From positions 1 to 6,299 of the forward strand of contig DAHWFG010000651.1 of NCBI GenBank assembly GCA_027325115.1: 6,299 bases of DNA. Direction: 5' to 3'. Source of the stretch: JAKBCQ01 sp021807585 (lineage in GTDB: Bacteria > Planctomycetota > Planctomycetia > Isosphaerales > Isosphaeraceae). Of the stretch, positions 1 through 6,264 are shown piece after piece (the stretch's first letter is position 1; every line of letters starts with the position of its first letter). The translations under genes were made by a program, and so were the position numbers. The notes under the pieces were generated by a model. The model saw nothing but the letters and a program-made list of their open reading frames with translations. It ran no database searches and was not told the origin of the DNA.

Positions 1-219
1 TTCAAGGCTCCGGTCGGCGTTGTCCTTCTTGCCCGTGCGGTTCTCGAAGACACGGTTCGCCGAGTTGAGCAAGAGCTTCTTCCACGCGTAATAAAGAGCA
101 GGAGGAACACCTTCTCTGCGGCAAAGATCCGAAACCTCCACGCCAGGCTGCATGCCTGCAAGCACGATGCGGAGCTTGTCTGAAGCAGACCACTTTCGTC
201 GCTTTCCGTTCTGGCTCAT
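1..219 (-). CDS. IS3-family transposase OrfA, N-terminal 73 residues (partial, runs off the left edge)
   Basis: This is the DNA-binding half of an IS3-type transposase, which recognises the element ends and is usually joined to the catalytic OrfB by a programmed -1 frameshift. The reading frame from the ATG at 219-217 is open for all 73 codons to base 1. The protein starts MSQNGKRRKWSASDKLRIVL and contains a helix-turn-helix of the HTH_Tnp_1 type: a first helix near residues 12-22, then GVEVSDLCRREGVPPALYYAW at about residues 26-46, with the typical LYYAWKK end of the recognition helix. The start is supported by a strong Shine-Dalgarno sequence, GGAGGA (complement of 226-231), 6 nt before the ATG. 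An open frame a little further upstream (from 244) is out of phase and is a shadow. The C-terminus and orfB are outside the window. The family call is by recognition of the helix-turn-helix pattern; the IS subgroup cannot be assigned. Confidence 0.8.
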   Translation of the reverse strand, partial: MSQNGKRRKWSASDKLRIVLAGMQPGVEVSDLCRREGVPPALYYAWKKLLLNSANRVFENRTGKKDNADRSLE

Positions 220-302
220 GGGAAGTCCTCCAGGTATTGATCATGATAACACCGGAGGAGGATCACTCGTCATTAGCCGAGTGTGCCATTTGGGCTGACA
301 CA
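1..302 (-). mobile_element. IS3-family insertion sequence, 5' end only (continues past the left edge)
   Basis: The element is recognised from its OrfA-type transposase and from the short leader before it. Read on the minus strand, the sequence from 302 downward begins TGTGTCAGCCCA and continues with GGCACACTCGG, which resembles the TG-starting termini of IS3-family elements, so I place the outer end near 302. A small inverted repeat lies just inside this end (CACTCG at 264-269 and CGAGTG at 278-283, 8-nt loop). The second terminal repeat, the orfB part and any target duplication lie outside the window, so the boundary at 302 is inferred and not demonstrated. Whether the element is intact cannot be judged. 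Confidence 0.6.
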
Positions 303-785
303 CTACATCATGACTATGATTGAACGAGCCGATTCGTCGCGGGCTCGTCGATCACGAAGGCGAGAGCCGGCCGATCGGCTTCGCGGCGAGCATCCGTCAA
401 ACTTGACCCGGGGATTCGTGATCGAAATCGTACCGCGGGGGATCCCGAATCTCATAGCGGGTCCACCCCACTGATCGAGCACGCATCGTCTCATGCGCGT
501 TCCCACACCCGCCCCTGCTCGCGCCCCATCGTTTGATTGTACCGCTTTCTCATACAATCGGCGCGGAATAAGTCATCGCATCGCGATCAACGTCACTCAT
601 GACTCGCGACGTGATCGCAATGACCGATCGTTTACGATACGAGCGTGTCTTCTTCATGCGGAAAGAAGCACGTTATGAGTGACGAAGCGGTTCTCAGATC
701 AACGCACGAGGGCCTTCCGGGTCGTGTTCCGCTCAAGTAGCGTGTGCGAACGTCGCCGCGTCGCCGAACGTATTCCAACCCTCGC
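303..785. other. Intergenic region without a supportable gene, containing several inverted repeats
   Basis: No frame here combines a ribosome binding site, sensible codon use and a recognisable protein; the short open frames are highly Arg/Ser-rich, as expected of non-coding GC-rich DNA. What can be seen is a set of inverted repeats: GCCGATCGGC at 370-379 (perfect 10-bp palindrome); GATTGTA 535-541 with TACAATC 553-559 (7-bp stem, 11-nt loop); GCGATCAACGTC 583-594 with GACGTGATCGC 608-618 (11 paired bases, one bulged A, 13-nt loop); and ATCGT 627-631 with ACGAT 634-638. None is followed by a T-run, so none looks like an intrinsic terminator. They could be operators, a folded leader or chance in a CGATCG-rich sequence. 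The left side borders the insertion sequence. Confidence 0.5.
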
Positions 786-814
786 TTGACCGTCGCCTCA
801 CGACCGGTTATCGT
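786..814 (+). promoter_or_regulatory. Candidate sigma70-type promoter upstream of the LptD-like gene
   Basis: TTGACC at 786-791 matches the -35 consensus in five of six bases. It is followed after exactly 17 bp by TATCGT at 809-814, matching the -10 consensus in four of six. Transcription would begin around 820. With translation starting at 1069 this gives a leader of about 250 nt; with a start at 829 the message would be nearly leaderless. Planctomycete promoters are not well enough defined to make this more than a candidate. Confidence 0.3.
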
Positions 815-1057
815 TCCGCCCGATCGCCATGTCTCATCCATTTCCGAAGCGGGCGAATCGGACCGAAATCGTTTTGACGGAATCAAGCTTGGGAAAAGCT
901 CGCTTGCAAAACGACGAGTTCCAGTTCCAAATCTCGTCCTCGTCGGATCGATCGCGTTTGATTCGAGGTTGGATGTTCACGCCTCGAAATCGAAACGATG
1001 AGACCGCCTGCGGCCGACTCGACCAAGGACGGTCGGGACGGAGTGTCGGAGACGTTC

Positions 1058-1064
1058 GGGGGAG
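1058..1064 (+). promoter_or_regulatory. Shine-Dalgarno sequence that decides the start of the LptD-like gene
   Basis: GGGGGAG sits 4 nt before the GTG at 1069-1071. The spacing is short but the purine run is the best in the 5' part of this frame. No comparable motif precedes the ATG at 829. The ATG at 973 has only a weak GAGG at 965-968. Together with the signal peptide beginning directly after 1069, this favours the GTG. Confidence 0.5.
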
Positions 1065-1068
1065 CGCC

Positions 1069-4000
1069 GTGCATCGGATTTTCGGCCGCGTTCGGCTTCG
1101 AGCCGGGATCTGGCTCTGCCTGATCCTGTTCCGCGCCCTCCCCGCGCACGCGGCTGACCCGATCATCGCCCCTCATGAATCAACAAATGAACCGATAACG
1201 CTCGCCGCGGATCGGATCGTCGCGTGGACCTACGGCCCCGCTCAATGGGCCGTGCTGGCGCGCGAGGTCGCGGTGCTGCAAGGAACCGAGGGTCTACGCG
1301 GTTATCGCGCGATCGTGCGGATCGTTCCCGATCCCGCCGCGGGGAAGGGTGTTTATCGTGTCGACTCATATATTGAATCCGAGATCGCGGAGCGCGGATT
1401 CCTGCGCACCCAAACACGCCGCACGACGAATCGGTCGACTCTGAAATCCAACGGGGGCTATGAATTCAAGCCGTATTCGATCGACGGGCTGACGCGGCTG
1501 GATAATCCGATCAAGCCCGAAGACTGGATGTTGAAAGGATTTCCTGAACTCGCGGATCAAAAACCGACAAAGCCGACGCGCAATCCCGCGCCGATTCAAC
1601 CGCCCAATCCTTCACCGAAATCCCGCTCCGCTCCGCAAGCTTTGGAATCGGCGCCGCGCGGTTCGGGACGTTCGACCGCGACCGTTACCCCGTCGAATAT
1701 TGCTTTAAATACAAATGCGACCACAAACGCGAATCAGAACATAAACACAAACGCGAATCAGAACGCGAGCACGAACGAAAGTCAAAATGGAATTGCGAAT
1801 GTGAATATATCGGCGAACACCGGCACGAATACGGATCCCGCTTCCGGCGGCGCGACGACCGTGAACGGTTCGACGAGTGTGAATATCCAGAGGGGGTCGT
1901 CCGCGCCGGTGATTCCGCAAACGATCGAGCCGGAGTCACCTTCTCCCGGAAATTCCCAGGATCTCAAACCGCCGATCGCTCGGGTCGATCCGTCGGTAAG
2001 CCGAACTCAGGTCGAGGTTTCCGGCGACGACGTTCCGCCCGATTTGTTGCGTCCGATCACGAGCCCGATCGATCCTGAAAACCAGGTGGAGTCTCCAGGC
2101 GCGGGAGCTACCGCGGCGGCTCGATCGAATTCGATTCCTCCCGCGTCGCCGAACGACGCAGGACCGGCGCCTCCGCTCGAATCGCCGAACGACGGGGGGG
2201 GAGCTTCCAATCGGCCGAATGCCCGTTTACCGCGGGGTGATGAAGCCGAATCTCCCGCCGAAACCGGCGACGAGACCGCTCCAGGCGGACGAACCGTCGA
2301 GGGTGGGACGCAACGACGAAGCCGAGGCCGCGCAGGCTCGCTCCCCGCGCCGATTCCCGAAGCCAATCTCCCTGATCTACTCGAGAAATTCGGGCCGATT
2401 CTCCCAGGCACGCAACGCATCATTAATATTTATCCAAGTACAAGTAATCCCAATTATCGCTATCAGCAACTCCCGCCCGAGAACGGCTACACGCGGGTCG
2501 TCATTCGCGGCGGCGTGAACATTGTGGTGAACACGGGTACTGCGCAACGGAACAAAGAGGAGGAAGACAAGAAAGAGGAAGAAAAGAAAGCGCAGGCGAA
2601 AAAGGACAAAGCGAAGGGGATTACCGATTCCAAGGATAAGGACAAAAAAGAAGGCGAGGCCGACAAAAAGAAGGGGGAATCGCCGCCGGCGCAGTACGGT
2701 ACGATCGACATCATCAGCGACAACGCGGTGATTTGGTACAAGCTCGATCCCAATAAGAAATCGACCGTCACCGCCGAGGGGGGTGTGAAAGACGACGGCG
2801 GAAAACCGCTTGAGGTTTATCTCGAGGGGAACGTCGTCATCAGGCAGGATGATCGGCTGATCGCGGGGGTTCCCGATCAACGGACGTTTCGCGCCAACCG
2901 CGCGTATTACAACTTCCAAACCGATCGGATGACGGCGCTTGATACCGAGTCGAACATGTTCGCCCCCGGGCTCGTCGCCCCGCTCCGCGTCTTCTCGCCC
3001 AAGATCGACCAATATCGGCCGTCGACGGTCGACGCCGACGGGAACGTATCGTTCGGCACCAAAATTATTCACGCCGAACAAACGAAGTCGACCGGAAGCC
3101 GATTCGCCAACCCGGGCTATTCGTTCAACAGTCGATCGATGGACATCGAGGAGGAAGTCGTCCCGATGCAAGATCCGACGACGGGCAAAAGCTTCGGCGC
3201 CAAGTCGGATTCATCCACTCCAAAACGATTGAAAACATATTTGAACGCTAGCCAAAACATTTTTTTCATCAGCGGCGTTCCCGTCTTTTATTGGCCGTTC
3301 ATGAAGGCCGACGAGGACGATCTCAACCCTCCGTTCCGCGCGATCAATCCGGGGTACGTTAATTACTTTGGTGAATATGTATTGACCGATTGGAATGGAT
3401 TCCGCGTGTTCGGTCTCAAGCGTCCCAAAGAGATCGACGTCTGGAATCTCGAGGTCGACGCGCTGACGGCGCGGGGCCTGGGGCTTGGAACGAACCTGGG
3501 TTATTACGGGAAGAACCTGCTTAATGAAATGCCGGGCGAATATTTCGGCTACTTCAAGATGTGGGGCCTGCAAGATCACGGAATCGACGACCTGGGAACG
3601 GGGCCCGCGATCATAACCAACGGACCCGCGGGCGCCGGCAAACGCGGCTTCCAGCGCAACGCCGTTCCGCCATATCAACAATACCGCGGAATGATCACCT
3701 ACCGGCATATGCAATCATTGCTCGAAGACTCGTCCGATCCGCTCGAGGATTTCCGCGCGCAGCTCGAGTTCGGTTATATTTCGGATCGCCATTTCCTGGA
3801 ACAATATTATCAAAATGAATTCAACGCCGGACGCGACCAAAACACCGATTTGTACGTGATCCGCCAGAAGAACGGCTGGGCGGCGACGGCTCTTATCGAG
3901 GGGAACCTGCAAAACTGGTACACCCAAACGCAATCGCTGCCGCGGGTCGATTATTTCCGCCTCGGCGATTCGCTCCTGGGCGATCGATTCACGTACTTTC

Positions 4001-5223
4001 AACACACCGGGGCGGATTACTCGATCGTCAACACCGCGATCGAGGTGAACAACCCCAACATCTTCGCCTTCATGCCGTACGACCCGATCTCGAACACCAG
4101 CGGCCTGTGGCAATCGGGTCGAATCTACACCGCGCACGAACTCGACATGCCGCTCAAATTCCAATTTTTCCGTGTCGTCCCCTACGTTCAGGGACAGTTC
4201 GTCGGCTGGAATCAACAGCTCGCGGGGCAAGCGATGGGTCGCGTTTGGGGCGCCGTCGGCGCCAGGCTCGACGCCATGGCGTGGAAACTTTATCCCAATA
4301 TTGAAAACGATCTATTAAATGTTCATGGTATTAATCATAAAATTGAGGCGTACGCCGATTTTCGCGACGCGTGGGCGAACCAGAGCCTCAATTCGATCGG
4401 CGTGCAGGACACGCTCGACGACAACACGTACGAATTCACCCGCCGTTATTTTGCGCTCACGAATTACGCGGGGGGGATTCTTCCGGGTCAGTACGACCCG
4501 CGATTCCTCCTTTTGCGGCGGATGATCTCGCCGATCACGGGTACGACCGACATCCAGGGAACGATCGAGGGACTGCGCACCGGCATCCACCAGCGGCTCC
4601 AAACCAAACGCGGACCGATCGGCCGAAGACGTATCGTCGATTTCATGGAACTTGATCTCACGACGACTTACTTCCCCAACGCCGCCCGCGACAATTTCGG
4701 CAAGTCGTTCGGCCAAAACATGTACAATTGGGAGTGGTTTATCGGCGATCGGACGAGCATCGTCTCGTACGGCTGGTTCGAGTTTTTCAACATCACGGGC
4801 CAACCTCTCTTGAAAACGAACCCGAATCACACCAACAATCCGTTCGGCCTCAACGTGATCACGAGCGGGATCTCGATTGCGCGGCCGCCGCGCGGTCAGT
4901 TGTTTCTCGGTTATACCGTCATCGACACGGGGCCGATCACGACCTCGGCGCTGAGCTTCAATTACAGCTACTGGATGAGCCCCAAGTGGTTTTCGACCTT
5001 CTCAACGATGTACGACTTCGGCAACGGCGTCGGACTCGGCTCGATGCTCTCGGTCACGCGGATCGGGTCCGATTTCCTCTCGACGGTCGGCCTGTCGATC
5101 GATCCGCAGCGGGGCGCGACTCAGTTCGGCTTCCAGCTTGTGCCGCGGATTTCGCCGAGCGTCTCCAACGGCGCGAGCCAGGGCTTGCAAGGGCTCGACA
5201 CGCGGTACGCGCCGAATCAGTAA
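1069..5223 (+). CDS. lptD: LptD/OstA-like outer-membrane LPS-assembly protein with long low-complexity inserts
   Basis: LptD forms the outer-membrane barrel that inserts lipopolysaccharide into the outer leaflet; its periplasmic OstA/LptA-like jelly-roll receives the lipid from the Lpt bridge. Numbering from the GTG gives 1384 residues, against roughly 780 for E. coli LptD. Residues 1-28 are a signal peptide (basic n-region, hydrophobic core GIWLCLIL, cleavage after AHA). Residues about 43-90 (ITLAADRIVAWTYG, then AREVAVLQG) look like the first OstA strands. Residues about 164-433 are a Pro/Ser/Asn/Gly-rich linker. OstA-like strands resume at 473-489 (GYTRVVIRGGVNIVVNT), are interrupted by a Lys/Glu-rich stretch at about 495-537, and continue from 545 (IISDNAVIWYKL, LEVYLEGNVVIRQDD). 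GVPVFYWPF at 736-744 is the motif that opens the LptD barrel, which fills the rest. The mature chain has no cysteine. The same frame is open back to an ATG at 829 (1464 residues), but that extension is polar, has no ribosome binding site and would bury the signal peptide. I rest the gene symbol on domain layout, not on an alignment; a broader OstA-family barrel of other cargo is possible. Confidence 0.75.
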   Translation: MHRIFGRVRLRAGIWLCLILFRALPAHAADPIIAPHESTNEPITLAADRIVAWTYGPAQWAVLAREVAVLQGTEGLRGYRAIVRIVPDPAAGKGVYRVDSYIESEIAERGFLRTQTRRTTNRSTLKSNGGYEFKPYSIDGLTRLDNPIKPEDWMLKGFPELADQKPTKPTRNPAPIQPPNPSPKSRSAPQALESAPRGSGRSTATVTPSNIALNTNATTNANQNINTNANQNASTNESQNGIANVNISANTGTNTDPASGGATTVNGSTSVNIQRGSSAPVIPQTIEPESPSPGNSQDLKPPIARVDPSVSRTQVEVSGDDVPPDLLRPITSPIDPENQVESPGAGATAAARSNSIPPASPNDAGPAPPLESPNDGGGASNRPNARLPRGDEAESPAETGDETAPGGRTVEGGTQRRSRGRAGSLPAPIPEANLPDLLEKFGPILPGTQRIINIYPSTSNPNYRYQQLPPENGYTRVVIRGGVNIVVNTGTAQRNKEEEDKKEEEKKAQAKKDKAKGITDSKDKDKKEGEADKKKGESPPAQYGTIDIISDNAVIWYKLDPNKKSTVTAEGGVKDDGGKPLEVYLEGNVVIRQDDRLIAGVPDQRTFRANRAYYNFQTDRMTALDTESNMFAPGLVAPLRVFSPKIDQYRPSTVDADGNVSFGTKIIHAEQTKSTGSRFANPGYSFNSRSMDIEEEVVPMQDPTTGKSFGAKSDSSTPKRLKTYLNASQNIFFISGVPVFYWPFMKADEDDLNPPFRAINPGYVNYFGEYVLTDWNGFRVFGLKRPKEIDVWNLEVDALTARGLGLGTNLGYYGKNLLNEMPGEYFGYFKMWGLQDHGIDDLGTGPAIITNGPAGAGKRGFQRNAVPPYQQYRGMITYRHMQSLLEDSSDPLEDFRAQLEFGYISDRHFLEQYYQNEFNAGRDQNTDLYVIRQKNGWAATALIEGNLQNWYTQTQSLPRVDYFRLGDSLLGDRFTYFQHTGADYSIVNTAIEVNNPNIFAFMPYDPISNTSGLWQSGRIYTAHELDMPLKFQFFRVVPYVQGQFVGWNQQLAGQAMGRVWGAVGARLDAMAWKLYPNIENDLLNVHGINHKIEAYADFRDAWANQSLNSIGVQDTLDDNTYEFTRRYFALTNYAGGILPGQYDPRFLLLRRMISPITGTTDIQGTIEGLRTGIHQRLQTKRGPIGRRRIVDFMELDLTTTYFPNAARDNFGKSFGQNMYNWEWFIGDRTSIVSYGWFEFFNITGQPLLKTNPNHTNNPFGLNVITSGISIARPPRGQLFLGYTVIDTGPITTSALSFNYSYWMSPKWFSTFSTMYDFGNGVGLGSMLSVTRIGSDFLSTVGLSIDPQRGATQFGFQLVPRISPSVSNGASQGLQGLDTRYAPNQ
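1722..1764 (+). repeat. Short in-frame direct repeat in the Asn-rich part of the LptD-like gene
   Basis: A perfect 19-bp unit, CACAAACGCGAATCAGAAC, occurs at 1722-1740 and again at 1746-1764, a period of 24 bp or eight codons. It encodes TNANQNIN then TNANQNAS. Degenerate continuations (TNESQNGI, ANVNISAN, TGTNTDPA) suggest an old expansion of an eight-residue Asn/Thr unit over about residues 209-260 of the protein. Confidence 0.7.
2146..2194 (+). repeat. Second short direct repeat in the LptD-like linker
   Basis: TCGCCGAACGACG is present at 2146-2158 and 2182-2194, a 36-bp period encoding repeated SPND within a Pro-rich stretch. The second copy runs directly into a tract of eight G residues (2194-2201). 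The unit is short, so a chance origin in biased sequence cannot be ruled out. Confidence 0.4.
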
Positions 5224-5242
5224 CCGCGATACGGATATTTGT

Positions 5243-5758
5243 ATGATCGATCCCAACACCAAAAAATGGTCGCGACACGATCACGGAGCAGAAGCCGGAA
5301 CACCCGCGCTTGATCCCGTCGTGATCGACCCCGAGCTCGAGGCGAGGCTCGCCGAAGAGCCTCCTCCGCACGGTTGGGTCGACCGCGCCGGCCGCCGCGG
5401 CTTCCGTGAAAAACTGACCGCGGGGCTCTCGGGCCTGAAACACGCCTTCCGCGGCGATTCGAGCTTCTTCGCGCACACATATCGAGGAATTTTGATCGCG
5501 CTCACCGCCGCGCTTCTCGGCATCGGACCGCTGCCGTGGTGCTTCCTCGTCCTCGCCGCGGCGCTCGTCTTCATCGCCGAGCTGGCGCATAGCGCCGTCG
5601 TCACGCTGGCGAGGGCGCTCGGCGATCCCGACGAGCCCGGCTTACGCGTCGCACGCGAGATCGCGACCGCGGGAGTTCTCGTCGCGGTCGTCACGCTCGC
5701 CGCGGTGTGCGCCGCGGTCTTTACCTCAAGGCTCGGCGAATTGCTCGCGTGGTGGTGA
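5243..5758 (+). CDS. DgkA-fold (diacylglycerol/undecaprenol kinase-like) membrane protein, catalytic residues degenerate
   Basis: The family phosphorylates diacylglycerol or undecaprenol with ATP in the inner membrane. This 171-residue protein has a polar, acidic N-terminal extension (residues 1-55, about 50 longer than usual), an amphipathic start with AGLSGLKHAFRGDSSFFAH (60-78), and three hydrophobic segments at about 82-98, 100-123 and 140-162, the DgkA arrangement. FIAELAHSAVVTLARALG (110-127) aligns without gaps to the E. coli segment around E69-N72-E76-D80: E69 is kept as E113, but N72 becomes H116, E76 becomes V120 and D80 becomes R124. K94-D95 becomes R138-E139, E34 becomes D72 and E28 becomes K66. 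Loss of the metal-binding Asn and Glu makes ordinary kinase activity doubtful. The gene starts 19 bp after the LptD-like stop codon, so co-transcription is likely. There is no clear Shine-Dalgarno sequence before the ATG, suggesting translational coupling; the frame is open upstream to 5138 inside the preceding gene, but that extension is Arg-rich antisense-like sequence. The fold assignment is fairly sure, the function is not. Confidence 0.65.
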   Translation: MIDPNTKKWSRHDHGAEAGTPALDPVVIDPELEARLAEEPPPHGWVDRAGRRGFREKLTAGLSGLKHAFRGDSSFFAHTYRGILIALTAALLGIGPLPWCFLVLAAALVFIAELAHSAVVTLARALGDPDEPGLRVAREIATAGVLVAVVTLAAVCAAVFTSRLGELLAWW

Positions 5759-5940
5759 ACAGCCGCGGTCGAATCATCACCATGAACGCCGTCGATCGAT
5801 AACCCGAATCAAGCCGAACGACCGCGCCGAGTCTACGTATAATTTGTTTTATGAACTGATCAAGTTTTGCTTCTTGGAAAGAAAGAAGGAGGCGAACGCG
5901 AGCTTGAAACCCGATCGTCGAATTGAAATCCGCCGCCGGC
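5759..5940. other. Convergent intergenic spacer
   Basis: This spacer separates two genes that converge on it. I see no strong hairpin followed by a T-run for either strand. The only inverted pair noted is GCGGTCG at 5765-5771 with CGACCGC at 5819-5825, with a 47-nt loop. TATAAT at 5838-5843 lacks a partner -35 box, and AAGGAGG at 5886-5892 has no ATG or GTG at a useful distance. Confidence 0.4.
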
Positions 5941-6141
5941 TCACGAATCGATCAACTCCATCGCGAATTCAATTTGATCATATTCATTATCATGAATATT
6001 CTCGACGACCTCGCAAGGTTCGCTCGATTCCGGGTCTTCGACTCGCGACGAGACGACGATCGCGAACACCGCGGCGAAAATACCAATGTATCCGGCCGTC
6101 CAGATCAAGGCCGAGAGCGCTCCCGCATATACATGTGTCAT
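5941..6141 (-). CDS. Small single-pass membrane protein of unknown function (66 residues)
   Basis: I do not recognise the family. The protein begins MTHVYAGALSALIWTAGYIG and has one hydrophobic segment at about residues 6-31, followed by a strongly acidic, mostly polar cytoplasmic or periplasmic tail (residues 33-66) rich in Glu, Asp and Asn with one Cys at 43. The start is chosen because GGAGGG (complement of 6151-6156) lies 9 nt before this ATG; an in-frame ATG 15 codons upstream lacks such a site and would add a charged leader. GC-ending codons dominate the membrane segment, as expected for the genome, while the last third (about residues 48-58) switches to AT-ending codons. It is convergent with the kinase-like gene and probably divergent from a gene beginning just right of the window. 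The ribosome binding site, membrane segment and codon pattern together make it a credible gene, but no homology supports it. Confidence 0.6.
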   Translation of the reverse strand: MTHVYAGALSALIWTAGYIGIFAAVFAIVVSSRVEDPESSEPCEVVENIHDNEYDQIEFAMELIDS

Positions 6142-6264
6142 CTTTTTGATCCCTCCAGGGTGGTCGTTCGATGAAGTTCGGATCAATTCGTCTCATGAAT
6201 AACGCGATCGATCTGGGATTTTTTCCGTCCGATTTTTTTAATTTTTTCGCGCAATTTCCCGCTC

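Noticed and set aside
675..740. Tiny plus-strand open frame of 21 codons beginning MSDEAVLRST
   Set aside because: Only a vague purine run precedes it, it is very short, and it matches nothing I know; it could be a remnant but cannot be supported.
1722..1764. Possible CRISPR-like repeat
   Set aside because: Only two copies with a 5-bp gap, in frame within a coding sequence; this is a codon-level repeat expansion, not a repeat-spacer array.
2007..2423. Minus-strand open frame of 138 codons opposite the Pro-rich linker
   Set aside because: It is Arg/Ser/Gly-rich shadow sequence produced by GC-rich codons on the other strand, with no ribosome binding site of note.
2377..3171. Long minus-strand open frame (264 codons) opposite the LptD-like gene
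   Set aside because: It lies wholly antisense to a gene with clear domain structure. Its Leu/Phe-rich middle is the reverse complement of the Lys/Glu-rich codons, and it shows no motif.
4728..5246. Plus-strand open frame of 172 codons overlapping the end of the LptD-like gene in another frame
   Set aside because: Arg/His-rich composition typical of a +1 shadow of a GC-rich gene; the overlapping frame has the recognisable protein.
5054..5590. Minus-strand open frames across the kinase-like gene (178 and 137 codons)
   Set aside because: The plus-strand frame has three membrane segments matching DgkA; the minus frames have Arg/Ser-rich shadow composition.
5765..5825. Possible intrinsic terminator after the kinase-like gene (GCGGTCG with CGACCGC)
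   Set aside because: A seven-base stem with a 47-nt loop and no immediate T-run does not make a convincing terminator.
5844..6149. Plus-strand open frame (101 codons, TTG start) with AAGGAGG at 5886-5892 and TATAAT at 5838-5843 nearby
   Set aside because: The only initiation codon after AAGGAGG is a TTG 11 nt away, there is no -35 partner for TATAAT, and the protein is an Arg-rich antisense of the better supported minus-strand membrane gene.
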